Below, piece by piece: positions 41,713 to 54,392 of a DNA stretch of 64,000 bases. Origin of the DNA: Punica granatum. Its lineage: Eukaryota > Streptophyta > Magnoliopsida > Myrtales > Lythraceae. The translations under genes were made by a program, and so were the position numbers. How positions within the stretch are numbered: the first letter of the stretch is position 1; each line of letters starts with the position of its first letter. The notes under the pieces were generated by a model that searched no databases, was not told where the DNA came from, and saw only the letters and a program-made list of their open reading frames with translations. The stretch is from contig NC_045129.1 in NCBI RefSeq assembly GCF_007655135.1, positions 2,790,001-2,854,000 of the forward strand. The letters are read 5' to 3'.

Positions 41713-41916
41713 CTAGGGCAGAGCCAGGAATAATGTTTAGAGGGACAAAATAAAAGTTTTGGGGCAAAAGTCAAACCATAAAATAATTCAGGGGGACATT
41801 GATGTTTTTTGGGGATAAAAGTCGAAATTTTTACAAATTTGCATGTTAAATCTTCAACAAATGGAAAAGTCAAGAGGGGCAATTGCCTCCCCTATAGCCT
41901 TAATGGCTCCGCCCCT
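41713..41916. mobile_element. MITE with 9-bp target-site duplication
   Basis: The 204-bp element is bounded by imperfect terminal inverted repeats: gggcagagcca near the left end and the reverse complement of gggcggagcca near the right end. It is flanked by identical 9-bp direct repeats, cgccggaga, at 41704-41712 and 41917-41925. There is no coding capacity. A 9-bp duplication suggests a Mutator-like non-autonomous element, though the inverted repeats are short for that group. Confidence 0.75.
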
Positions 41917-41925
41917 CGCCGGAGA

Positions 41926-43611
41926 TATATCGTGATTTTCACATGAAAAAACTTATTTCTATTTCCTACTTTCCTTAACCCTCTCCATATTTGGTACCTG
42001 AAATTATTTATTTATTTATTTATTTATTTTTGGGTGGAAATGTACCTGAAGTGGATCTCAGTGTGCAGCAAGAATCTGGTCCATGAGCCTATGCTGTTTA
42101 ATCATGAATCAAATATTTGGACAGAGGAAGATATGGGATGATTTCCCTTTTGACTTTTGTATGGAGGGAAAAAGATATTTTCACTTCTGATTGGATAATA
42201 TTTCTTATGGCTCTCTTTGGAAGTCACATATGGAAGCTGGAGCATGCATAGGTTAGAGGTGTACATAACTGCAAGGACAGAGGACACTGTCCTGACAATT
42301 GTTCTTTAATCAACGGGGGAAGGAAGATCGGGGCTGAAGGGAGCAATCTCCCACATTAAGTCCTGAGATTATGATGACATCTACCCGATCCGCATTCACT
42401 TTTTACCATTTCCAGGATTCACTTGTTTCAACCTGTCCAAGTGGACTGTATCTCCTTAAGCTAATGTTTCCCTCCATTATTTCACTTCCCGTGTCCGTAG
42501 CTACTATCGAAATATGGAATTTATGTATCCAAGTTTCTCAATAGTTGCGGTCGCCAGGCATGCATCTAAACAAAGGCTCTATGTACCGGTAGACTCAACC
42601 GAATCGGGCAAATCTCAATCACGGTATTGGGAGAGTATGCAAGTTTTTCCAGCATAGGGAAGGACCAGCCCTAACATGTTGTTTCATCTTTGTTTAAGGG
42701 GATAGCCACCAACCTTATAAGTCCATTTAGATCTAGTGAATCTCAACGTAATACATGATATATATTACAAGAACATATAAGAATTGTAACCATGGATATA
42801 TACAAGATATACATGAGATTCTCGGCCGGAAATGGAATCCTATGGCAGATAAATTGGGGGAAAAGAGAGAGAAAAGTCGTGTACCTAAAATGTCTTTTTT
42901 TTTTTTGATAATTTGAATTTGGATTTTTCCTAGTTGATACAATACAAGCTCTGCATGATTCAGTAATGTTGTTTGTCATGTAATGCAGTTCTTCACGAGG
43001 TGATGGACGGTCTTGTTCCTTTCTCATCTCTCTTGGAGAACAGAAAAAGGAGAAGACACAGTGTATATGGCAAAATCAAAACGAAGAGAATAAATTCCTG
43101 ACCGCTTTTCCCCCTTCAATTTGTTGCTTTCACCTTCCCCGATTCCGATTTTCAAAACTCTGAAAAGGTTCGTTGATTTGTTCCTCAAATATATAACTCT
43201 CCTCCTTTTCCTACGGCCTATCGTTAATCGAATTACGCGATCGTTGAATGGATCACATGTTTCGAGACTTTCGAGACGTTCAATATATGAAACCACTCAC
43301 TCATGGACAATTCAGATGTAGCTATTGAAATGCGACTTCACACAGACAATGAATCTGATAAGTACGTTTTGCACATGCGCCTGGTCGGTGAGTCGAATTT
43401 GAAATATGAATATGGTCATGCTTTTTTAACATTACAAGTTGTGAAAAATGAAAACGATAAAGAAAATGATGTTGTTTTTGTTTTATCCTAGGTTCACATT
43501 AAAGCCACATAAGTTATATACATACGCGTATATATTATATATTCTTACCACAGCCATCCTTCTGTTATAACATTCCCGTACAAACTAGGGAAGAGAGGAG
43601 AAAGAGGAAGC
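41926..43611. other. intergenic, upstream of the IQD gene
   Basis: No gene seen. A (TTTA)n run lies at about 42003-42030 and a T run at about 42896-42906. Confidence 0.4.
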
Positions 43612-45466
43612 ATGGGCAGAGCCATAAGGTGGCTCAAGGGCCTGTTTGGTGTCAAGAAAGACAGCAGAGACCAGCAGCAGAAGCCCTTCTCCTCCGGCGG
43701 CAGAGACTTGGCGGCGCTCTGCAATAACCCGGCGACCGTGCCGCCCAACATCTCGCCAGCGGAGGCTGTGTGGCTGCAGTCCTTCTACCGGGAGAGCGAG
43801 GAGGAGCAAAACAAACATGCCATTGCCGTGGCCGCCGCCACTGCAGCAGTTGCCGATGCCGCCGTGGCGGCAGCTCAGGCAGCCGTGGCCGTAGTGAGGC
43901 TGACGAGCCACGGTCGGGGCACCATGTTCGGCGGCGGCCAGGAGCGCTGGGCTGCTGTCAAGATTCAGACTGTCTTCAGGGGCTATTTGGTTAGTCAATA
44001 TGTATAAATATGTACATTCATGTACTATATATATAACATTGGATTATTTTTTTTCTGGTAAATATAACATTGGATATTTGCTCATATATTTGGTTAATTT
44101 TTATTTTCATCGGTGATTTTTCAATTTTATTTTTATTTATTGGGATAAATCAATAAATTAATGAAGGCAAGAAAGGCATTGAGAGCACTCAAGGGGCTGG
44201 TGAAGTTGCAAGCAGCGGTGAGAGGGTATTTGGTGAGGAAGCAGGCCACTGCTACTCTCCACAGCATGCAAGCCCTCATAAGAGCTCAGGCCACCGTCCG
44301 GTCTCAAAGATCCGGCGCTGCTCTCATCAACATCAGTCCCTACAAACCTGAGGCCCGAGCTCGGAAATCCACGGTATGCCCCGAGTTTCTTTGGGACAAT
44401 CCGATGTCATGTATTAATTCTAGCATCGAATAGTACGTTTGTCATATTACATTGGCTCGTATAATGTTCGCTTGAGCAGCAGATGATGCGAATGATTCTC
44501 AGACATCTGTAAATGAGACGTAGAAAGATCGATGACCGGGAAAATAATCCGGTATTGGATAGTGTAACGTATCATAAGACTGTTTAAACTACTTATTATC
44601 CCGATATTTCTTACAAATTCAAGCTAATGTACGACAAATGCACAAGCGTATTAGTATGTGATTGCACGCGTTTAAGATTTTAAAGTCAGTCCATACCATA
44701 AGTTTGTAATGCGCATAATTAAATTTTCCAGGAGCAATTTGACGATGCTAGGAGCGAATACCCATCGTCGGTCCACAGCAAGAGGCTCTCGTCTTCTGAC
44801 ACTGGAACCATTACCAACGCCTTCGACGAGAGCCCGAAAATCGTAGAAATGGATACAGCAGGCACAGGTAGGCCTAGATCGAGGTCCCGCAGGACGACCT
44901 CGCCGGACACTGACATCTACGATGAGGTCACACCCCGCATACCGCTCTCCTCCCCGCTCCCAGGACAAGCCCCGCCCCGCATATATATACCAGATGGACT
45001 GAGCTTCGAGGCTGACCAGGCCGACTGCTGGGGCCTGACTAGCGACGAATATTGCCGGTTCTCGACCGCACACAGCACCCCGCGGGTCTTCAGTGCCAGT
45101 GGGCTTCGTACCCCGGCAGCGAGGACCCCGTCGAGGAGCGTGTGTGGGGACAACTTCTTCGGGAGCTACTACCACCCGAACTACATGGGAAACACGCAGT
45201 CCTCCAAGGCAAAGCAGTTGAGGTCGCACAGCGCCCCGAAGCAGAGGCCAGAGCCAGGAGTCAGTCGGGGCAACCCGAAAAGGGCGTCGCTGAACGAGCT
45301 GATGGCGTCGAGGAGCAGCCTGAGCGGGGCACGGATGCAGAGGTTGTGCTCGCGGGCCCAGGAGGCCATTAACTTCAAGAATGCTGTGATGGGTAAGCTC
45401 CACAGGTCTAGTGAGCTTGGTAGGGATCAAACCGACAGAGACCACTATCAAATTATGAGGTTCTGA
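43612..45466 (+). CDS. IQ-domain (IQD) calmodulin-binding protein
   Basis: Three exons: 43612-43989, 44167-44373, 44732-45466, giving 439 aa. IQD proteins are plant scaffold proteins that bind calmodulin and often microtubules. Seen: the conserved N-terminus [13 protein letters not shown], an Ala-rich helix (about 68-94), and the IQ67 region spanning the exon 1/2 junction, with [11 protein letters not shown] joined to [15 protein letters not shown], then VRGYLVRKQ and [12 protein letters not shown]. The intron that splits the first IQ motif is the hallmark position in this family. A basic, Ser/Arg-rich middle follows, and a DUF4005 segment (about 344-370, [12 protein letters not shown], then [11 protein letters not shown]). 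The exact IQD number cannot be fixed; it looks like the IQD22-25 group. Confidence 0.93.
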
Positions 45467-46608
45467 AATTAATTTGCCTAAGAATGTGGACAAAGTACTA
45501 GGAAGAATAGGCCTGGATTGCTAGCTCCTGATATGTATATGACGTGGTAAGTTATGTAGGCAATTCAATTTAATGAGACCATCCAAATGTGACAGCTGAG
45601 CAAGGGAATCTTACTTCAATTGCATCACTCTGTTTCCTGCTGCTCGAAGACTTGGCTCCACGTCGAGTAGCATGAATCGGAATTTCCAATGCTTAATGCT
45701 TCAATTAATATGCTTGATGAAATTAATGTGTCGATATCAGAGTTTGACATGGTTAAAACTATCGTGCTTGTACATCATAATGAGGAAGTTAGAGACAGAA
45801 GCACTTGTCGCGTTGCTCCATGCATACATGTAATATCGGTTCCGCCTAGCTCGTAGTTACCACATGCCCTTCTGTAATGAACCTTCAATGTTTACTCAAA
45901 CGGAGAAACCTAATGGCCATCCTAATACCATAGTTGAGGGGCGGTTGAGAGGTCTTTGAGCCTATGAAATTTCTGGCAGGAAAAATAAAGGCAAGAGATT
46001 TGAAACAGAGGAGGAAGTGATGGCCCACAATTCCTTTGGTGGGCTAAGACTCATGTGATGGGCCCAAAGTTTTGCTCCAGCCCATGATGGGCCTGGTGGG
46101 CTCTAGGCCCATTTATAGCTTATTATCCCTATTCGGAGTCTTGGCATGGTCACAATCATAAGATGCTTCTGATGAGAGTTTTTGAACTCAGTGCTGCAAA
46201 TAAAGTTTGTGTATAGGAGTTCGTTACATCCTTATGGTTTCACTTTAAAAATTTCTATTATGCGTGGCGTAGGCGACTCTCTCCACCTTTCAATACGATG
46301 AGAATAGTCAAATCCCATTGTTTAGTTTGAATGACTTCGAGATGGGACGCTGCAAAGGCGCTCAAAATGCCCGGTCGTCTCATGTGACTTTCCAAATTCT
46401 CGATAACTCTTGTCAAACGTCTGTCTATGACTCTATGCTGTATGATCGAAGTACATGAGTATAACGGTTGAAAGATCCGAGCATTTACAATCTGGACTCA
46501 GGTGCTGACGAGAGGAAATTTATAAACATATTGGGGCGAGTGAAGTAAGAATGATAGATCATGCATGAGAAATATCGGATGGATGGATTAGTAATCGAGG
46601 AGTTGTTA
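45467..46608. other. intergenic between convergent IQD and pectinesterase genes
   Basis: No gene found; it holds the two 3' UTRs. Confidence 0.45.
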
Positions 46609-49600
46609 TTATATTTTGATCCATTCAGAGCCATCAATGAAGCTAAGGGAAATAAAAGGCTTGGCTTCCTCGTCAGTGAGCTCTCTGGACCATGACACCC
46701 TCCCTGCAAAGCTCGCTCCCGGTCCCGTGCACTTGTATTGCCCATAGAACACAGTCCTGAAAACACACACACAATCGTTTTTGTTTAGATACAGATACTT
46801 ATTATTAGATATAATCTCAATAAAATCTATCAATCGATAATTTGAATCAGCTTGTTTCCGGCTGTGATCTGAAATCAAGTTAATATTACCACCGAACAAG
46901 AACCAGGTTTCCATGGTTATGTCCTTCCGGGTCGGTCTTTAGGTTCAGTCAGTCTTATGGACCTCTACCCACTCCTAGCTATGAAGTATTATAAAACATG
47001 ACCTCAGCACAGATGACCTAATCAAGTTCCTGCAGGTAGCTCCGCTGTCATATGTGTACCCCGTACCAAGTTAATATCACGACCAAATAAGAGCACCTGA
47101 AAGGAACCTGGCTTCCATGTTTTATATCCAGTCTGTAGGTTCAGTTTGCTCTTATGGACCTCTACCCACTCCTAGCAATGAAAATATTATCAAACATGAC
47201 CTCAGAGTCAGCACTCAACATGACCTAATCAAGTTCGTGCATGGAGCCCCGATATCATGCGGTCATATATGCACCTCGCACCAAATATACTAATTAAGTT
47301 AAATCGACTATTTAAGTAGTATATATCACGATACAGTTAGATCTCGAGAATTGGGCCCCTAGAGTGAGCTTGCTAGGTAGAGAACAAGGACATGAATACA
47401 AAATCCCATGAGCATGCGACTGCAAAGCTTTTTTCTTTTTCCCAAAAGTGCCCCATCAGCTTGGGATCGGCCCAAACTAAAGAGTTTGGTGGGTTATGCG
47501 AATTAGGTAAGTGGTGCAGGGGCTCTGTTTACATAAACATATAAATATAAATATGGTTGGGTGTGTGATTGAGGTGCATTACACGTAAGTCTCAATAGGA
47601 AAAAAGAAGAAAAGGACATTCAAGTAAGGGTTAGGTCATGCCTATGTGCATATATTCTCCCGGCAGTTGCTTTTTTATTGTTGAAATTCCGAGACAACCC
47701 CCGGCCTGGAGGGGACAGTGGACAATTCCAGGTTGATTTGAGAGGGTAGATGGGTCATTTGGAAATGGATATGTGCCCTGCTCCTGATTATAATGGTATG
47801 GCAAAGGTTGTGTTTTGTAGATGGGACGGCCACCGTCCCACTAAAGGGCACTTGGTTTTCAGAAGCCAGTTCATAGAGGGAAAAAGAAAAGGGGGAAGAG
47901 CCAATAATTGGTCTTATATGGCGGTTTTGCCTCTAATCTATCCACCGCGATGGCCCTGATCCTGAAGTTGAAGTAGTCCTCAATTTGTTATGGATAATAT
48001 TAAGCTTTTATTTGTACAACAATTGATCATTATCTATGGCACACCCACAAGTTTTAACTGTATAGAAGCTCTTTTCCGGGTACGAGTCTGTCCGATGTAA
48101 CTATCATGTTAAAATTCCTGAAAGCTTCCCAGGGATAATCCTATTCCAATAAAAATGGCCGTAGGATAGATGGGTCCTTTCTCTCATGGCTCATTTGCCT
48201 CAAATTTTTTATTTCCTGAAACTTGGATTTAGGCAAGGGCAGTGGGACTAATGGAAGAAGAGTACAAGCGAAATTTGGAGCCTTACGGCATGCTTGAGCT
48301 TGACTTAGGACATTGTCCCACAGCTTGGAACTTTCTATCAACTTCATCCTTAATTGCATTGTCATGTTTCATCATCTTTTTGTTTTTCTCTCGTGAGTCG
48401 TGACCATGAAATTCTGAGCCACATCGAGCCGTGACACGGGCTAGGGCAAGAGATGATATAGATTGAGTATCAGGACATGGAGAACTTACATTTCGCGGCT
48501 CGGGTCTCCCCAGTTGTGCCAGCCTTTGGGGATGATGATGTTGTCCATGTAAGTGTAGGCGAAGACGACTCTCGAGAAGGGGCCCCATGCCCGCCCGAGG
48601 TAGAGCGCCCCAGAGCCAGTGACCTTGCAGTTGACGAAGGAGAAGCCCGTGTCATCCAGCATGCTGGACCTCCCCTGCGCCGTCAAGGCCCCCGTGTACC
48701 GCGCTATTGCGTGGACATGACACCCCTGCAGAAACATCAATCCCTCGGTCATCAAGCCGATAATTGCATTTTACCCATCCATGATGGACCATCAGTCGTT
48801 GATCCAATAAAATTGATTGAGGTTTGAAAGTCGGTTATTCCTCTTACATAAAGATGGGATAGGGCCTATCTATGACATTGGCTAAGCAATAATAAATTTT
48901 TGTGTTCTGCTGGCCCTCTACGAGCACATAGACTATGATTATAATTGTTGCTGATGCTGTAGTTGTCTAACCTCAAACAAGGAAAGGGCATTGCCAAAGA
49001 TGAAGTCGACAGAGCCTTCAATGTAGCAATCCTTGTAATAATGCCTGCCCACATGGTCATAGAGCGTGTCCTGCGCTCCCAGAAACTTGCATCCTAGGAA
49101 AGTGGCCGTGTCCGCTGATATCCTAAATGCCACTGCCTGCTTCCCCACTGCTCCTGGTGGCGGCACAGGCGTCGTGTTCTGCATCCACCGGAAAACCAGT
49201 ACTAATCAGTCGTAATGAAGAATTCACGTAAAATATATTACAAAAGCTAATCCACGGAATTTGGTGTGAGTATATGCAGCGTGATCTGCTATGCCTTTCG
49301 GTCTCTCAATGATTGCAGGTGTAAATGCAGTAATCCATAAGATACTGAAGTTTGATTAAACTTCGAGTTTGGTGGGTGAGACGCAACTGGACAATTTATT
49401 AAACCTAGATTCCTAACAAAACCCCTGGAATTCGTATGATGTCTTGTTGGTCCATTTCGGCACGTAGAATCTACATCGATATATATAAACAAATACAAGA
49501 ACATGTCACCTTGAATGTGATGTTCTTGGCTATAAAATAAGGAGAGTTGACAGCAAAAGTGGCAGAGGCGAAAGTCCCCATGGGCCGCCCTTTGGGGCCT

Positions 49601-50743
49601 GGAGTTTGAGCTGTGTCTCCCCATTGAACGATTGTCTTATCAGCTCCAGCCCCTTCAATGGTGATGAAGGACTTCAATTGAGGAATATTCACTTTCTCCC
49701 TGAGAAAATCTCCCAAAATCAGTATGCAACAGAGAGAAAATTGAAGCCACGCACGACATTTTTTTTTTATTCTTAATATTTTTATGGGTCAAAGAGAGGG
49801 AGATTCCCAGAGCATTTCTGAAGGGGAAGAAAAGGACAGGAAGATAGAGAAAATGCAAAGAATCATCACCAGTTCCTCTGCTATGTAATTACAAAGGGAA
49901 GTGTTGGGGACAAGGACAAAGTGTAGAATCCTTGGCTCAGGGAAATGTGAGTCACCAACTTGGCAAGAGGCTTAAAACAGGGGGCCAAGCAGGGACAGAC
50001 ATTCAATAGGACAAGAACTTGCAACAGAAATTCAAATCAGTACACAGTCATGTGTCTCATTGTGTATATATTATCACAAGCAGCCTTTGACTTGAGTCGT
50101 GTTATGGAACTCGGAACGAGTATTCACGAGACGGGGAATGCTTGGTTGCAGAAAGCCTGTAGGACTTTCTCAGGGTCTCGTTTTTCTGGCTTTGGACGGA
50201 AACGAAAACAAGGAAACAATGTGATCAATGTACTTTTCAGATTGTTTTTTATGGGCAAAGCATAGAAATGAAATTGGTTTTCTTTGGTGAAGTTCGAAAA
50301 ACAGATGAACTGAAATCGAATTGTTTCCCTAATAGCCAAATGCAGATGCTCAAAGACACAGGAAAGGACACTCACTTGTAAACTCCGGCATGGACCTTGA
50401 TGACGACCCGGACGAGGTTGATGAAGGGGAGGGAGTCGATAGCTTCCTGGATCGATGTGAAGTCGCCTGCTGCAGGGTTCTTGTCGACGGTGAGGGTGTA
50501 GGAGGCAGAGAGCTTGTTCTTGGCGGCCTTGAAGACGGAGTGCTTGAGGCTGCCGACGAATTTGACCCACTTCATGAACTGCTGCTCCGAGAACTCAACC
50601 CGCGTCATGTTCACCTTCAGTTGCTTCCCAGGGGACCGTCCCTTCTTCGGTCTTATTCCTTTTGTGTGGCATTGCGTTGGAGTGGAATTGAGGAGGAGAA
50701 GGATTGTGAGAATGTAGAAAAGGAGGAAGAAGAGCTTTGGCAT
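46609..50743 (-). CDS. pectinesterase without pro-domain (PME53-like)
   Basis: Five exons: 50743-50376, 49699-49510, 49178-48972, 48725-48490, 46756-46609, giving 382 aa. It removes methyl esters from cell-wall homogalacturonan, which affects wall stiffness. Seen: a signal peptide (about 1-25, [15 protein letters not shown]), a basic segment with no inhibitor-like pro-domain, then the beta-helix catalytic domain. Catalytic and binding residues are Gln200 (KQAVAFR), Gln222 and Asp223 ([15 protein letters not shown]), Asp244 ([10 protein letters not shown]), Arg300 and Trp302 ([11 protein letters not shown]). It ends with [14 protein letters not shown]. All active-site residues are present. Intron 4 is 1.7 kb and carries a tandem duplication. 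A TATA box lies about 100 bp upstream. The divergent neighbour is a LAMP1-type peptidase, as I recall for Arabidopsis At5g19730/At5g19740. Confidence 0.94.
46879..47285. repeat. tandem duplication of about 190 bp in pectinesterase intron 4
   Basis: The unit starting near 46879 (ttaatatta, later ttatggacctctacccactc, then catgacctaatcaagtt-type sequence) is repeated from about 47071 with roughly 80-85 percent identity by eye. Both units share tcttatggacctctaccc and gacctaatcaagttc. It lies wholly inside the intron. Confidence 0.7.
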
Positions 50744-50840
50744 TGAAAGGGAGGGAAGGAAGAAAGAGACACAGAGGAATTAATCTTTGATGTAGAGGGA
50801 GAACTTTGGAAGTGCCAGGAGAAGCTTGATTGTGTAATTA

Positions 50841-50850
50841 CTTATATATA
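50841..50850 (-). promoter_or_regulatory. TATA box of the pectinesterase gene
   Basis: On the minus strand the sequence reads tatatataag about 100 bp before the ATG at 50743, a normal spacing for a short 5' leader. Confidence 0.5.
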
Positions 50851-53800
50851 GGTCAGTTATATTCCCCCCCTGTGATGGAGTTGTCAGTCCATTTTCGAGT
50901 TCCCCGCTAGTTAGAAAAATATTCGCGGTCCCTTTTCGATCTTTTGCATGTTCTGCTCGATAGGATTCTCAAGTACTTGCCCTCTACCCACAAGTGCAAC
51001 ATGCAAACTACAAGTCACGCCCAAAAAGGATTCAAGAAGAGCAAACTCCGAGAATGAGTGTCACTGCACTGAAATCTTCTCAATTAATTAGGTAAATAGG
51101 TTTGTACGAACAAGGGAATTGATGGCAGGGAGAGAGATAGAGACTTGGAAGGGTCACGGGTGCTTCTACTGACATCCACGTAGGTTCACAGGCAAACAAT
51201 AGAAGCCACAAAGACAGCTTCAGATGGGAAGGGGGAGAGGCACTTTTTAAGGATTTTAGCATATAAAATGGTTTTGTGGGAAAACTCTCTTGGCTATCCT
51301 CTGTGCCCCCGTGAGTGTCTCTCCTTCTGTTGCTTGTCTGTCCGTTACGATTAATATTCTTGTGGGAATGCAATTTGCTGTGATGTGATGCTGTTGATGA
51401 TGCAATAATGTTCGGTCTATCGGACCCATTAGGACTCGTCCGGTTTCCAGAACCCTTTCCCAAGCAGAAAACCAGCAGCTGTTGGAAATTGGAATGCATT
51501 ATGTCGAAAGCTGGAGATGAGAGGAACTAGGCCGGGAAATACAAGGGATAGGGGGGGCTTTGTCTTAAATGTTAAGCGTGAAGCAGATGCTACATGACAC
51601 AACTAGAGGTCCCTGCACTAGGTCCCTTTTTCTCGTATAATTCGGTTTTGAAACTTACGGAGAAAATGATTTGCTTAATGTGGATCCAAGGAGGCTGGGG
51701 CATTCTAATGGGCCCATCCAAATTATTGGCTGCTGATGAGAACAAAAAGAAATTTAAATTGAAGCCCACTTTGATCTTTGCTGCCACAGTCGGTGATAAC
51801 TGATTAGAAACAACAACAGATGATAATGTTTCTAATCATCCACTCTAATTGAATATTGGCAAATTTAATCTTAAACAATGATAAATTTCCGAGGTGGATT
51901 CTTGGCATGCATATCCAAAGTGGACTGAGATGTACAAACTATTGTGTTGCGTCTCTAGCAACTTATCATCGCGGTTTCATGCTATTACTGCATTCAGTCA
52001 ATCCATATTGCCATCGTAAGCAATCGTGCCCCGAATCGCAAAAAACTGAGTTATTGACTGTTCCCGAAAGTATCGGTCGGTCCATTCGGCTTCAGTTTAC
52101 TATCAACTTATTGTGGACATACGTCGACTAGACAATCAAGAGAGCCCCACCTGCAGACAAACAAACAGAGCCTGCGATTAGAAGCACCAACGTTCGTTCA
52201 CGTTAGGCCCTTTTTTTTTTTTTGAACAATTATCTTTGTTCTTCTTCTATTCCATCTTCCTTGCATTATTTTCGTTGTCTCTTGGTGGGTCAATTTCCAA
52301 AAAGGTCCATTTCGTTAATTATATATTTTATTTATTTCTTTATTTTCATTTTGCTTTCAGCTCGTGAGGCTTTGGCTTTTCCCGTTCTTCTGGTAAAATT
52401 CCGAGGTAATTAATTCTCAATAAGATATTGATTTGATCGTAATTATAAGATGCTTCCAATATATTATGGACTCCTAGATGGCAAACAAAATCTATTCATA
52501 TTAAACGTAATTTCAAACATACTAGGGCCTCCTCATGCAATAATTATATATAAAAAAAGCGTAATTTGGAACTGTACTGCAATTTGTCCACGGAATTCAT
52601 CACCTTTTTCCATATTAAAAAAAAAGAAATGGGCATCTAACTTGTGAAAAAGGTCTGGTATATAATGAATATACCATGTGATATTATGTCACAACACACA
52701 TAAAAAAAATTTACTTTGTCAACAATATATATATATATATATATATATACTTTTATTGTGGTAATACTAGCTTGTGAACGCGTGTCTCAGGAATTCCAAA
52801 ATTGTCGTTGTCTTTCCATATGTTTTTTTCCATATGATTTCTCTGGAAAATCAATCATCTCCATTTTCCAATAAAACGTAAGAACAATTAACATTTGACC
52901 CTAAAGTCTAATCTCACGGGATGTAATCGACAAAATTACGAAAAGTGATTCGATTTCTTCCAAAACTGCAAATAACCCGTGACAAGGTTATATTGTTTCT
53001 ATGTATTACCAACGAGATTGAACCGGTGGGGTCCTTGAAAATATTGTAGTCGATCCCAAGGTAGGTTGGTTGATATAATACAATTCCTCGAATCTATGGT
53101 TGATGTTTTTCACGTACCTATAAAATACTTAGGGTTTCATAAAGATATTTGTAGTAGTATCAAAAGTTAATTCGCAAATAACATGAAAACTTTTGCAGGT
53201 AACTGAAAAGAGGAAAAGATGAATAGTAGTGATTAGGCATTTGTTTAACAAAAAGCTCCGATTCACCGTGTATTAAGTGCATTGCTATTGTCCATGTGAA
53301 CTCGGTGTTTCAAACTCGGAACCCGCATTTGATGAGATCGGCTTACAAACTTCATGATTGAGAAAATTTTCAAGAGATAACAAGCAACCTCCGATCAAAA
53401 GTATTTATGATTGAATCTAATTCAAGGCCCACAAGCACAACTAGTAAACGAGACTAAAAATTGGGCCATGTACTTGCACACGCCCAGAAAGCCTCGGCTC
53501 AGCCGGATGGTTGAAGCGTTCGCGTAGTTGATACTTTTAGAGCCCGAGTCATGCAATGAAGTACGGGCTTAGCTGCTGTACGAGGATCTCATGCATCGAA
53601 GCCTGCAGCAGAATCGCACGTAGTTCAGATCTCTTGTTGAAGTAAGGGACTAGGCACCTATTTGTTGAAGGGACTAGGCACGAATTCCCTTCAAGAAGCA
53701 AGATCAGTCCCGATAATCAACATTGGACTTGAGCATCTTCTAGAGTGGAAAGATGAGGTTAGTAACTGTGAATAGAATATCGATAAATCACGAGTGTGTT

Positions 53801-54392
53801 GTAATTATTAAACTGTACTATATATTATAAGACAGTCATGGCTAAGTGAAGGTGATACCAAAGATGAGAATTGGCATTGATAGTAATCTGAAAACACACT
53901 ATAGTCTCGTCGGGAAAAAAAAGAAAAATCATCGGTGGTGGTTTGTCCCCATCATCTGAGCTCTTTGTGCTGTACCCTGGCCCAATCCAATAAAATTAAT
54001 GACCTCATTATATTCTGTCTTTATATAATTGGCACAAAACGCCAAGCTTTACCAGCTCCTCCTCCATATCCATTACCATTCCAAAATTATTAATCAAATC
54101 CATACTTACTAATCAAATCCCTAATCCCCTTGAAATTATCATTAAATCACTATCTCTCTCCTTCACCAAAGAAACCTCATCCCCTTTCCACCGAAAAAAA
54201 AGAACCTCATCCCCTAAAACCCTTCATGGTTCCCTTCCCAAGAAAGCACCAAGACCCAACAAAGATCCTCAAGAATCAATCGAAACCTTAAACTACTCAA
54301 AATTCTTGACAAGAACCATTCACTCCATCCATAAAGGCAACCTCAAAAGAGTGTGTGTTCTTTCTCTCAATCCCAAGTTTGGCCAAAGGAAA
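50851..54392. other. intergenic between divergent pectinesterase and LAMP1 genes
   Basis: 3.5 kb with no gene I can support. There is an (AT)n run at about 52727-52748, and the phrase gggactaggcac is repeated at about 53646 and 53670. The last 350 bp before 54393 are C-rich and probably form the LAMP1 leader; a TATA-like tttatataat lies near 54020. Confidence 0.4.

Noticed and set aside
43024..43491. Short open frames upstream of the IQD gene
   Set aside because: No recognisable domain, no splice partners, AT-rich codon use typical of chance frames.
53480..53560. tRNA-like stretch
   Set aside because: It has a few tRNA-like words but no cloverleaf can be drawn and there is no convincing box B.
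54306..54392. Extended N-terminus of LAMP1
   Set aside because: The frame is open upstream but starts with TTG; the first ATG with a signal-anchor right after it is at 54393.
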